Positions 52,060-60,091 of a DNA stretch of 64,000 bases are shown piece by piece. The stretch lies in NCBI GenBank assembly GCA_910589125.1, contig CAJURX010000002.1:62001-126000 (forward strand), in the 5' to 3' direction. A program made the position numbers and the translations under genes. The notes below the pieces were generated by a model, which did no database searches, was not told where the DNA came from, and saw only the letters and a program-made list of their open reading frames with translations. This stretch comes from an uncultured Eggerthellaceae bacterium (GTDB lineage Bacteria; Actinomycetota; Coriobacteriia; Coriobacteriales; Eggerthellaceae). The first letter of the stretch is position 1. Every line of letters begins with the position of its first letter.

Positions 52060-52356
52060 CTACTCCTTCTCTTTCCTGCCTCCGAGGGTCCGTCTGACCC
52101 CGAAGATGATCGCCGTGGCAGAGAGCGCGACCGCCTCCGCCAACACGAAGGGCAATGCAACGTCACGTGCCACGTTCGCGCAGATGATGGCGAACGCGAA
52201 CATCAAGGCGAACGAGATGACCAAGCTCACGAGCAGGATGGACATGTGCCCGAAATTGCTCGTGGCCGTGACCTTCCTCGTCTGTCGAAGCCCTATGAGG
52301 AGCGGCGCGAAACCGACGATCCCCGCAAGCGCTCCGCAAATGATGGCCGCAACCAT
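52060..52356 (-). CDS. atpI: Small membrane protein in the AtpI position
   Basis: 98 residues, four hydrophobic segments, starting MVAAIICGALAGIVGFAPLL and ending in a basic GGRKEKE. Its position as first gene of the operon, 4 bases before the atpB start, is that of AtpI/subunit I, which aids c-ring assembly or Mg2+ supply. Sequence similarity is too weak to prove the family, so the symbol rests mainly on position and topology. Confidence 0.65.
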   Translation of the reverse strand: MVAAIICGALAGIVGFAPLLIGLRQTRKVTATSNFGHMSILLVSLVISFALMFAFAIICANVARDVALPFVLAEAVALSATAIIFGVRRTLGGRKEKE

Positions 52357-52685
52357 AACCTACCCTCGATCAGTCAAGACACGTACCGTGCGCAAAGCTT
52401 TCCGTATCATAGCCAACATGCATTTGCAGGGTAACAGAGCTGCAACAAAAAGGGGTGAGCGGTCCCCGACCTCGCAATGCGCACCAGGACCGACGATGAA
52501 GCGCAGAGATCAGGGCGCTACCAGGGTGCAATGGAGGAGATCCCTCCATTCCGCGCTTCGCGCTCCAGTCAAGATGGCCGGGGGGAGACGGGGTGAGGAA
52601 GATAGCAGGGGCGCAGCTCGTCTGCGCCCGTTGCCTTCACGGACCGATGAGCGCCACGAAGGGACCCAGTGGATGTCACATCATC
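52357..52685. other. Intergenic region between atp operon and dCMP deaminase gene
   Basis: I see no gene. It contains the candidate atp promoter, an ATGGAGG/CCTCCAT inverted repeat near 52530-52548, and a GGGCGCAG/CTGCGCCC hairpin (about 52611-52631) that may end the glyA-deaminase transcript, although its U tract is poor. Confidence 0.5.
52408..52436 (-). promoter_or_regulatory. Candidate promoter of the atp operon
   Basis: Minus-strand TATGAT (52408-52413) is a near-consensus -10 box, with TTACCC (52431-52436) 17 bases upstream as a weak -35. It lies 52 bases before the atpI start. Prediction from sequence only. Confidence 0.4.
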
Positions 52686-53153
52686 TTACGAGGACGCGGG
52701 TATGTACTCTCGGCAGAGGATGCCCGACTCCTCCAGCATCTGCTGCGAGAGCTCGTCGGGATACGGATTCTGATAGACGATCTCCTTGATGCCCGCGTTG
52801 ATGAGCATCTTCGCGCACACGACGCACGGCTGCGTGTTCACATAGATGCTGGCGCCGTCTATATCAGTGCCGAAGCGCGCAGCCTGGATGATCGCATTCT
52901 GCTCTGCGTGCAGCCCTCGGCAGATCTCATGGCGCTGTCCCGAGGGCACGCCCAGCTGCTCGCGCAAGCAGCCTACCTCGGCGCAATGCGTGATGCCCGT
53001 GGGAACGCCGTTGTACCCCGTGGCCAAGATGCGCCGATCCTTGACGATGACAGCTCCCACCGCGCGACGCAAGCACGTGGTGCGCGACGCTACCTGATTC
53101 GCCAGCGTCATGAAGTATTCGTCCCAGCTGGGCCTCTCGTCGCGATGAGCCAT
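52686..53153 (-). CDS. Deoxycytidylate (dCMP) deaminase family protein (ComEB-like)
   Basis: 155 residues. The zinc site and proton-shuttling Glu are in HAEQNAI and PCVVCAKMLI; the N-terminal RPSWDEYFMTLANQVASRTT and AVGAVIVKDRRILATGYNG are typical of dCMP deaminases. The enzyme makes dUMP for thymidylate synthesis. It is 2 bases downstream of glyA, fitting one-carbon/dTMP metabolism: GlyA supplies the methylene-THF that thymidylate synthase needs. Confidence 0.9.
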   Translation of the reverse strand: MAHRDERPSWDEYFMTLANQVASRTTCLRRAVGAVIVKDRRILATGYNGVPTGITHCAEVGCLREQLGVPSGQRHEICRGLHAEQNAIIQAARFGTDIDGASIYVNTQPCVVCAKMLINAGIKEIVYQNPYPDELSQQMLEESGILCREYIPASS

Positions 53154-53155
53154 GA

Positions 53156-54412
53156 TCAGTATCCCAGGCCCGGATAGAGCGGGTGCGCAGCGAGCAGGGA
53201 CTCCACATCCTGGCGCACGCCGCTGATGACAGCTGCATCCTCATGCCCGAACACGGCCTTGGAGATGAGCTGGCCTATCTCGTAGAAGTCATCCGCATCG
53301 AAGCCACGCGTGGTAGCAGCGGCAGACCCGACGCGGATGCCGCTGGTCACGAAGGGCGAGCGCTGCTCATTGGGGATGGTGTTCTTGTTGACGGTGAGCC
53401 CGACCTCTTCCAGCAGATGCTCGGCATCTTTGCCGGTGACATCCGCCGGCGTCAGGTCCACCAAGCACAGATGATTGTCCGTCCCGCCCGAGACCAACCT
53501 GAGGCCGCCATCCACGATGCCCTGCGCGAGCGTCTTCGCATTCGCCACGATGTCCTGAGCATAGGAGGTGAACTCCGGCTTCAATGCCTCACCGAACGCC
53601 ACGGCCTTGCCTGCGATCACATGCATGAGGGGACCGCCCTGCGAACCTGGGAAGAGCGCCTTGTCGATGCTCTTCGCCAGCTCCTCGGAGTTCGTGAGGA
53701 TGAAGCCACCGCGCGGTCCACGCAGCGTCTTGTGGCTCGTGGAGGTGACCACATCAGCGAAGGGCACGGGAGACGGATGCACGCCACCCGCTACCAGACC
53801 AGCGATATGCGCCATGTCTATCATGAGATAGGCACCCACGCTGTGCGCGATATCCGCCATGCGCTCGAAGTCTATGGTGCGCGGATAGGCACTGGCACCC
53901 CCGACGATCAGCTTCGGACGGACCTCCTTCGCCTGGCGCTCCAACGCGTCATAGTCGATGGTCTCCGTTTCAGGATGCACGCCGTAGGGCACGAAGTCAT
54001 AGAACAGGCCAGAGAAGTTCACGGGGGACCCGTGCGTCAGATGACCACCGTTGTCCAGGCTCATGCCCAGCACCGTATCACCTGGCTTGATGAGCGCCAT
54101 GTACGCTGCGAAGTTCGCCTGTGCACCAGAATGGGGTTGCACGTTCGCGAAGGAGCAGCCGAAGAGCTCGCATGCGCGGCTCCGCGCCAGGTCCTCCGCC
54201 TTGTCCACCTTCTCGCAACCGCCGTAGTAGCGCTTGCCGGGATAGCCTTCGGCGTACTTGTTGGTGAGCACGCTGCCCACCGCCTCCATGACCGCACGCG
54301 ACGTGAAGTTCTCGCTCGCGATCAGCTCGATGGTGTCGCGTTCGCGCGTGAGCTCCTCTTCCAAGATCTCAGCGATGGCTGGATCGTGCTCGCGAAGGAT
54401 ATCGTTGGCCAT
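53156..54412 (-). CDS. glyA: Serine hydroxymethyltransferase
   Basis: 418 residues. The PLP lysine lies in VTSTSHKTLRGPRGG, with IELIASENFTSRAVMEAVGS and YAEGYPGKRYYGGCE at the N-terminus and the late SGIRVGSAAATTRGFD. It interconverts serine and glycine with tetrahydrofolate. Its position upstream of the atp operon, after rpiB, matches the order seen in Bacillus (rpiB, glyA, upp, atp). Confidence 0.97.
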   Translation of the reverse strand: MANDILREHDPAIAEILEEELTRERDTIELIASENFTSRAVMEAVGSVLTNKYAEGYPGKRYYGGCEKVDKAEDLARSRACELFGCSFANVQPHSGAQANFAAYMALIKPGDTVLGMSLDNGGHLTHGSPVNFSGLFYDFVPYGVHPETETIDYDALERQAKEVRPKLIVGGASAYPRTIDFERMADIAHSVGAYLMIDMAHIAGLVAGGVHPSPVPFADVVTSTSHKTLRGPRGGFILTNSEELAKSIDKALFPGSQGGPLMHVIAGKAVAFGEALKPEFTSYAQDIVANAKTLAQGIVDGGLRLVSGGTDNHLCLVDLTPADVTGKDAEHLLEEVGLTVNKNTIPNEQRSPFVTSGIRVGSAAATTRGFDADDFYEIGQLISKAVFGHEDAAVISGVRQDVESLLAAHPLYPGLGY

Positions 54413-54525
54413 GAGGACTCCTTTATATGTGCGCTAGCTTGAAAGCGCTATGGTAGCGCAACGACCCCGCTCATTTGGTTTCAGCTCTATCACAAACCGG
54501 GCAGCAGCCCTCGCGACGGGGAGGC

Positions 54526-54963
54526 TCACCCTTCGAGCGCCATCATCTTGGCAACGCGACCTGCATGGCGCCCCTCTCCAAAGGACGTCGCAAGGAACGC
54601 ATCCAGGATGCGGCTGTTCTCCTCGAAGCTGACGAACCTGCCCGAGAGCGTGATGACGTTGGCATCATTGTGCTCACGGGATAGCACGGCGAAATCCTCG
54701 CGCACGATGTTGACCGCGCGGATGCCGTGCACCTTGTTCGCGGCGATGGCCATCCCGATACCCGTTCCGCACACGAGCACGCCGAAGTCAGCGTCATGAG
54801 CCACCACATCATCTGCAACGAGCGCGGCGAAGTCCGGGTAATCCACGCGCGCGTCGCTTGTCGGACCGCGATCGATCACGCCGAAGCCCTGCTGCTCCAG
54901 ATGCGCCTTCAGCTGCTCCTTCTGCTCGAATCCCGCATGGTCGCTCCCGATGCTGATGCGCAT
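54526..54963 (-). CDS. rpiB: Ribose-5-phosphate isomerase B
   Basis: 145 residues from the ATG at 54963 (AGGAGGG upstream). MRISIGSDHAGFEQKEQL, VCGTGIGMAIAANKVHGIRA (active-site Cys) and NDANVITLSGRF are the RpiB/LacAB signature. It interconverts ribose-5-P and ribulose-5-P in the pentose phosphate pathway. It is followed by glyA and preceded by the TsaC-containing gene, a conserved Gram-positive neighbourhood. Confidence 0.95.
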   Translation of the reverse strand: MRISIGSDHAGFEQKEQLKAHLEQQGFGVIDRGPTSDARVDYPDFAALVADDVVAHDADFGVLVCGTGIGMAIAANKVHGIRAVNIVREDFAVLSREHNDANVITLSGRFVSFEENSRILDAFLATSFGEGRHAGRVAKMMALEG

Positions 54964-55038
54964 ATGCCCTCCTGACATCGTCTCTCCACTCGCGCCGAAC
55001 CTCAGCCCGCGCGCTTGCTCCGCCGGGGAGCTCCTCCG

Positions 55039-57276
55039 CTATCTGCCCACGTCCTCTACGTCGCACGACCCCTCTCTCAGGATCCGCGGCTTCGGCTGCG
55101 TGCAGTCTATCACGGTAGAGGCGGTCCCGCTCGCCCGCTCGTCCACCCTGACGAATGCAGCACCAGCCCCGCACGCTCGCTCCGAGAACGCCGACGAGAG
55201 GTCGTCTGGCGAAAGGGGCGCAGGCTCACCCGCAAGGTTCGCCGATGTGGTGGCCACCGGCGAGCGCAGCTCATGGATCAGACGGAGCGCTGACGTCGAA
55301 GCTGGCATGCGCAGTCCGATGGTGCCCGCTGCCGTCTGGAACGCCTTCGGCACCGCATCGCTGGCAGATACGATGAGCGTGCACGGGCCCGGCCAATGCT
55401 GCTGAGCCAGCTCTCGAGCGTAGGCGGGAACATCCCTGCCGTACCTGTCCAGGTCATCCACCGAACCCACGAGCCATGCGACGGGCTTGCCCTCATCGCG
55501 ACCCTTGATGCGGGCGAGCACGCGCCCATCATCAACGTGGGCCACCGCCACGCCCAGACCGACCACCGTATCCGTCGGGAACACGGCAGGCAGGCCCTGA
55601 CGCATCGCATCAGCTGCTGCCCGCACCTGCACCTCGCTCATGACGGCGAACGCCACGCGCATCCCATCGCACGCCGCGCTCATGATGCCACCTGCATAGC
55701 CAGCACCCTCGCCAGTCGGATAGACGCCTGCATGCGACACGGACTGGAGCGTCGTTCTATCGCGCACGATGCGCACAGGGCTGGAGCTCCGCGCTTCCAC
55801 CGCCGTCATGGGCGTATGTGGCGCATCGAACCCGCGCAGCTTCCACCCCATGAGGGGAAGCGCCTCGGCCATGGCGTCCGTCACGAAGGCGGGGAAGATG
55901 TCATGCAGGTCGGCCTCTACGACCCCGCGCGGATACGTCGCGCTTGGATGCGGGGGGCACCCGCTCTCCTTCGCCAAGAAGCTGCCCACCGTCTGCATGG
56001 GAGCCGCGTAGCTCTCGCCCCCGATGCGGAATGCGGCCTGCTCGAGATCGCGCTGGAAGCGCACGCCAGCCAGCACGCCCGCGTCCGTGGGCAGGTCCTC
56101 TGGCTTGACCTCCACGAGCAGCGCGCTGTTGGCCGTCTCGCCATCTCGGGCATGATTGCTCATCCCGTTCACGCACACGCCACCCGCCTCGCTGGCTGCA
56201 GCTACGACATCCCCACCGGGGCACATGCAGAACGTATAGACACCTCTACCGCTCTGGGTGTGCACAGCCAGCTTGTAGTCTGCGGACGGGAGCGCAGGAT
56301 GCCCTGCGCTCGCACCGTACTGCGCCCGGTCGATCGCGCGCTGCTCATGCTCGATGCGCACCCCGACCGCGAAGGGCTTGCGCTCCATCGCGAAGCCCTC
56401 AGCATGCAACGTCTCGAACGTATCGCGTGCAGAATGGCCCACCGCCAAGATGAGCGCGCTGGTGCGCTCCTCGCGCTCTTCGCCTGTGACAAGGTCGCGC
56501 ATCCGCGCGGTCAGCACCGTTGAGCTATGCATCCCCTCATCATGCGCGATGCTCACGAGCTGCGTGGAGAAGCGCACCTCCCCACCTGCCTGGATGATCC
56601 GCTCGCGCAGACCACGCACGACCTTCGGAAGGAAGTCGGTGCCGATATGCGGCTTCGCCTCTACGAGGATATCCTCGGGCGCGCCGCACGCGACGAACTC
56701 CTCCAGCACGAAGCGAGCGAACGGGCTCTTGGTGCCCGTGGTCAGCTTGCCATCGGAGAACGTCCCCGCACCACCCTCGCCGAACTGGATGTTCGACTGC
56801 TCATCGAGACGTCCGCCATCCGCGAACGCGCGCACATCGCGCATGCGCTCCTCAACGGGACGCCCGCGCTCTATGAGGAGGGGACGAAGGCCCGCGCGTG
56901 CTAAGGCAAGCGCGCAGAACAGGCCCGCCGGACCGGCACCCACGACGATGGGACGAAGCGCGTCCCCAGCGGCCACGTGCGCAGAGAGGTCAGGGAACGC
57001 GCATGGTTGCGGCTCCTTCGGCACCATCACTTGGACGCCCTTCTTAGGATGCGCATCCTCAACGCGGCCAAGGCCCTTGACCTCCACCTGCACATTCAGG
57101 ACGAAGTGGACGTCCGAGCGCTTCCGCGCATCTACCGACGAGCGCAGCACCCGCACGCTGCTCAATCGCTCCGGGGCTGCTCCCACCGCGCGCGCCACCT
57201 CCTGCGCGAGCAGATCCTCGCGCCCGGGGAGCATCGCGTCCAGCGACGCGCAGACGTTATTCGCCTGGATTAGCAT
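55039..57276 (-). CDS. Fusion protein: FAD-dependent oxidoreductase (COG2509-like) + threonylcarbamoyl-AMP synthase (TsaC/YrdC)
   Basis: 745 residues in one frame. Residues 1 to about 545 are a flavoprotein: an N-terminal domain, the dinucleotide site PIVVGAGPAGLFCALALARA (about 110), NIQFGEGGAGTFSDGKLTTG, VGVRIEHEQRAID and TGEGAGYAGGIMSAACDGMR at its end. Residues about 553-745 are a complete YrdC domain (VFPTDTVVGLG, RIKGRDEGKPVAWLV, WPGPCTLIVSASD, GTIGLRMP, ATTSANLAGEP), which makes threonylcarbamoyl-AMP for tRNA t6A. The join has almost no linker. The start used is the ATG at 57276 (MLIQANNVC), overlapping the upstream gene by 7 bases; the frame opens at 57339. TsaC beside rpiB is conserved elsewhere, the fusion is not. 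Confidence 0.88.
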   Translation of the reverse strand: MLIQANNVCASLDAMLPGREDLLAQEVARAVGAAPERLSSVRVLRSSVDARKRSDVHFVLNVQVEVKGLGRVEDAHPKKGVQVMVPKEPQPCAFPDLSAHVAAGDALRPIVVGAGPAGLFCALALARAGLRPLLIERGRPVEERMRDVRAFADGGRLDEQSNIQFGEGGAGTFSDGKLTTGTKSPFARFVLEEFVACGAPEDILVEAKPHIGTDFLPKVVRGLRERIIQAGGEVRFSTQLVSIAHDEGMHSSTVLTARMRDLVTGEEREERTSALILAVGHSARDTFETLHAEGFAMERKPFAVGVRIEHEQRAIDRAQYGASAGHPALPSADYKLAVHTQSGRGVYTFCMCPGGDVVAAASEAGGVCVNGMSNHARDGETANSALLVEVKPEDLPTDAGVLAGVRFQRDLEQAAFRIGGESYAAPMQTVGSFLAKESGCPPHPSATYPRGVVEADLHDIFPAFVTDAMAEALPLMGWKLRGFDAPHTPMTAVEARSSSPVRIVRDRTTLQSVSHAGVYPTGEGAGYAGGIMSAACDGMRVAFAVMSEVQVRAAADAMRQGLPAVFPTDTVVGLGVAVAHVDDGRVLARIKGRDEGKPVAWLVGSVDDLDRYGRDVPAYARELAQQHWPGPCTLIVSASDAVPKAFQTAAGTIGLRMPASTSALRLIHELRSPVATTSANLAGEPAPLSPDDLSSAFSERACGAGAAFVRVDERASGTASTVIDCTQPKPRILREGSCDVEDVGR

Positions 57277-58520
57277 GAGGGAGCGCCGTCCACTCCCACG
57301 ATGCGCCATGCAGCCAGAAGGCCCGTCGCGAACGCCCAATGCAGGTTGAACCCGCCACAGGCACCGTCCACGTCAAGCGCCTCGCCGATGACGTAGAGCC
57401 CCGGATGCTCCTTCGACTGCATGCATGAGAGGTCGAAGGAGCAAGGGTCGAAGCCCCCGCGGCTCACTTGGCACAGCTCCGCATCTCCGATGCCCTTGAC
57501 GCGCAGATCGAATCCGTGAAGATGCTCTTCCAGCAGCGCGGCGCTCTGCTCCGTTGCCTGATGCGCGCCTTCCAGACCAGCGCTCTTCAGGACCTGATCT
57601 GCCACGAGCGGAAGGACCATCCCCTGCAACAGCTCGAAGTTGGAGGGGTCCTTTGCAAGAGAGCACCCCAAGAGTGCGAGCCGATCGGCCATGATGCCGA
57701 CGGCAGCATCGGGGATGAGGTCGATGCGGAGCACGTCTGCCGCTTGCGCCAGACGCGACAGATTGAATACCGCGATGCCCGACACGCCATACTTGCGGAA
57801 CTGCACCTCTCCGCGCTCTTCTGCGATGGCGGCGCCATCCCGCATCAGATGGACCGCGCATCGCACGCGGATGTTGTCCAAGGGGCGCGTGAATCTGTCA
57901 TCCGTGGCGAGCGGGCCCAACACGGGTCGAGGTTGCGCATAGGAAATGAGCGCATCTAGCCCAAAGGCACCCGATACCCCTCCTGCCGCGATGACCACAT
58001 CATGGGCGCGAACGAGCTCTCCCCCTTCCAGGTGGATGGTGTGATGGCATCCCTTCCCGGCACTCGGTACGACCTTTGCGACCTTCGCCCCGCAGCGGAC
58101 ATCCACACCGAACCGGAGAAGCGGAGAGCGGAGTACGTCCAACACGACGCTCGCCTTGTTCGCGAGCGGATAGAGGCGCCCCTCTGATTCTTGACGCCAG
58201 ATGAGGCCCAGTCCCTCGAAGAAGCCGACGACAGGATTCGGTGCCTCGCGAACGATACCCGCTCTCACTGCGCCTTGCTCCAAGCTGGCAAGCGCATCAG
58301 CCACCGTTTCCGGGTCGTTGTAGGCAACCGGGAAGATATGCGCATTGGAGAAGTTGCAGCGACCATTCCCGGACCGCAAGATAGGCCGCCCGATCTTGTC
58401 AGTTGCCTCCAGGATGACGATCCGCGGGATGGGGCGTGCTGTCGCGGCGGCACACTCCAGAGCCGCTACCGCGCACGCAAGGCCCGACGCCCCGCCCCCT
58501 ATGATGGCGATATCATACAT
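57270..58520 (-). CDS. BaiN/HI0933-family NAD(P)/FAD-dependent oxidoreductase
   Basis: 416 residues. The N-terminal dinucleotide fold YDIAIIGGGASGLACAVAAL, then RPILRSGNGRCNFSNAH, a signature of the HI0933/BaiN (YhiN) family, VVIAAGGVSGAFG and the C-terminal YVIGEALDVDGACGGFNLHW. Family members are flavin oxidoreductases; BaiN acts in bile acid dehydroxylation, but most have no known substrate. It overlaps the next gene, another flavoprotein, by 7 bases, so the pair is probably co-expressed. Confidence 0.88.
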   Translation of the reverse strand: MYDIAIIGGGASGLACAVAALECAAATARPIPRIVILEATDKIGRPILRSGNGRCNFSNAHIFPVAYNDPETVADALASLEQGAVRAGIVREAPNPVVGFFEGLGLIWRQESEGRLYPLANKASVVLDVLRSPLLRFGVDVRCGAKVAKVVPSAGKGCHHTIHLEGGELVRAHDVVIAAGGVSGAFGLDALISYAQPRPVLGPLATDDRFTRPLDNIRVRCAVHLMRDGAAIAEERGEVQFRKYGVSGIAVFNLSRLAQAADVLRIDLIPDAAVGIMADRLALLGCSLAKDPSNFELLQGMVLPLVADQVLKSAGLEGAHQATEQSAALLEEHLHGFDLRVKGIGDAELCQVSRGGFDPCSFDLSCMQSKEHPGLYVIGEALDVDGACGGFNLHWAFATGLLAAWRIVGVDGAPSC

Positions 58521-58606
58521 GGGAGGGGATTATAACGTGGCTCTGGGGAACTCGCGGATCACTAACCCATGCCGTCGCTTACCAGATGCTCTCCACTGCA
58601 AAGCGA

Positions 58607-59491
58607 TCAGTGTCCGATGCGCGCAAGATTCCGCGCTTTTTCCATCCAAAACGCAAGAGCTAGATCCATGAAGCGACCGAGATCCTCTTTGGAGACAATG
58701 GCCCTTCTGCCATTATCGACCATCTTGTCAACGAGCTTTCGACCTGAGTCCCCCCGTAAGAGATACACCTTAGTGCAATAATCATAGATATCGCTGAATC
58801 GCTCAAGATAACCATGGAGCGGAGACCTATAGCCCAGCCTCAACCATGGCAACTTCCTGCATTCAGGGTCAGTCTTATAGAATTCATTCAGCTTGCACAA
58901 GAATACATCCGGACGATCCAGCGGAAGAGCCTTTGCCTTCCCGTTGTTTTCCAGTTCATTTTCTTTCGGCTCGCTTTTGACCCTCTGCAGATTGCCCCAA
59001 GACTGCATCAAGCTCAGATTGACGTGCGCATGATGCATTTTCTTGCATGCATTGAGCATCGCCATGAGCTCAGCATCCCCGTCGGCGATTTCTCGATAGT
59101 ATCCATATTTGTTACCCCAATCTTTTATATCTTCCTTGAAGTTGAAATCCACCTCGCCGCTAAGACGAGACCAATGGATAGAAGGTGCAGAAGCCCAAGA
59201 GCGACTCAATGCAAACAGGCGATTCACCTTTTGATGAGAAAGCGGCAAAACATTGTACTTGCCGGTTTTCTCAGTCACCCACTCCCAGACAACAAAGCAA
59301 GGATTATCAAGATCATATTCATCTCTCCAAAAGCTATCTTGATAAGCTTGCTGAAAATACGCATAAGAGCTTGGCGATGAATCCTCCTCGAACTCATACG
59401 ATTGCCCGTCGGTCCATACTTGACGCCTCTCAGCCACACCGAATTCTTGAATCAGCTTTTCTATGCACTGATTGAACTCTTCGCCTCCCAT
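58607..59491 (-). CDS. Hypothetical protein of atypical composition
   Basis: 294 residues, cytoplasmic, no membrane segment or signal peptide. Rich in Trp, Tyr, Asp, Glu and Lys. Notable stretches are FVVWEWVTEKTGKYN, SWASAPSIHWSRL, DGDAELMAMLNACKKMHHAH and HVNLSLMQSWGNLQ. The ATG follows AAGGAGGGG, a very good ribosome site. Base composition is visibly AT-richer than its neighbours, which suggests horizontal acquisition. I do not recognise the family; the MHHAHVNLSLM...NLQ part recalls small uncharacterised DUFs of actinobacterial genomes but I cannot name one. A defence role is possible only by context. Confidence 0.7.
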   Translation of the reverse strand: MGGEEFNQCIEKLIQEFGVAERRQVWTDGQSYEFEEDSSPSSYAYFQQAYQDSFWRDEYDLDNPCFVVWEWVTEKTGKYNVLPLSHQKVNRLFALSRSWASAPSIHWSRLSGEVDFNFKEDIKDWGNKYGYYREIADGDAELMAMLNACKKMHHAHVNLSLMQSWGNLQRVKSEPKENELENNGKAKALPLDRPDVFLCKLNEFYKTDPECRKLPWLRLGYRSPLHGYLERFSDIYDYCTKVYLLRGDSGRKLVDKMVDNGRRAIVSKEDLGRFMDLALAFWMEKARNLARIGH

Positions 59492-60091
59492 AGTCCCCTC
59501 CTTGTGTCATTGAACGCATTATCCCATTCGAAGAACACCCGCAACCTGGGCAAAGCACGGACAGAAGCTCATATTGAACATCTTGAAAGACGGGTCAACA
59601 CGCACTCATCATGCACAGGGGCGAACATCGAAATGCAACATCTGGAGCATCCTTTGCCATCCAGCGTAACTATAAAGAGCCTATGGAGGACAGAGCTCGC
59701 GCGAATGCCACAAGCCGCACTTCGCGCGCAGCCGCGCGGGAGGGCGTGCGCGGTTCCGCAAGGGACCGCCGCGACATCCCGCCGCTCACAATGGAGGACT
59801 CACGAACGCGTGCCCGAGGCAGAAGGGGTCGAGGCCGATTCTGCAGGCCAAGGAAGATGTGGTATCCACCGCATCTTCCGCGGGCCGAAGCCAAGGCCGA
59901 GACCTTTCCTGCCTCGGGCACCCCAGCACAAGCGACCAGGATCGAAAAGCAACAATGGGCGCAGGCAGGCTACGTCCCTACGAGCAACCTGACAAGCAAG
60001 CTCCCTAGAAGAGCAACGAACGACCGGGACCCAAGAGGTGACATCTGGACCGTCCCCTGTCATCTGCCACCAAGCAAGCTGCGACCCTTCG
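59492..60091. other. 600-base gap with a long inverted repeat, no convincing gene
   Basis: Frames open here are Arg/Ala/Pro-rich and show no protein character. The composition changes from AT-rich (near 59500) to G+C-rich. The one clear structure is the 112-base inverted repeat at 59810-59921, listed separately. Confidence 0.55.
59810..59921. repeat. 112-base imperfect inverted repeat (hairpin element)
   Basis: The ends GTGCCCGAGGCAG and CTGCCTCGGGCAC are perfect inverse complements (13 bp). Inward, AGGGGTC pairs with GACCTTT (one mismatch), GGCC segments pair, and a near-perfect inner stem GGAAGATG/CATCTTCC closes around GGTATCC. Overall it is an extended hairpin of about 50 bp with bulges. 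It is either a small non-autonomous mobile element (MITE-like) or a structured RNA. No second copy was noticed in the window. Confidence 0.7.
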
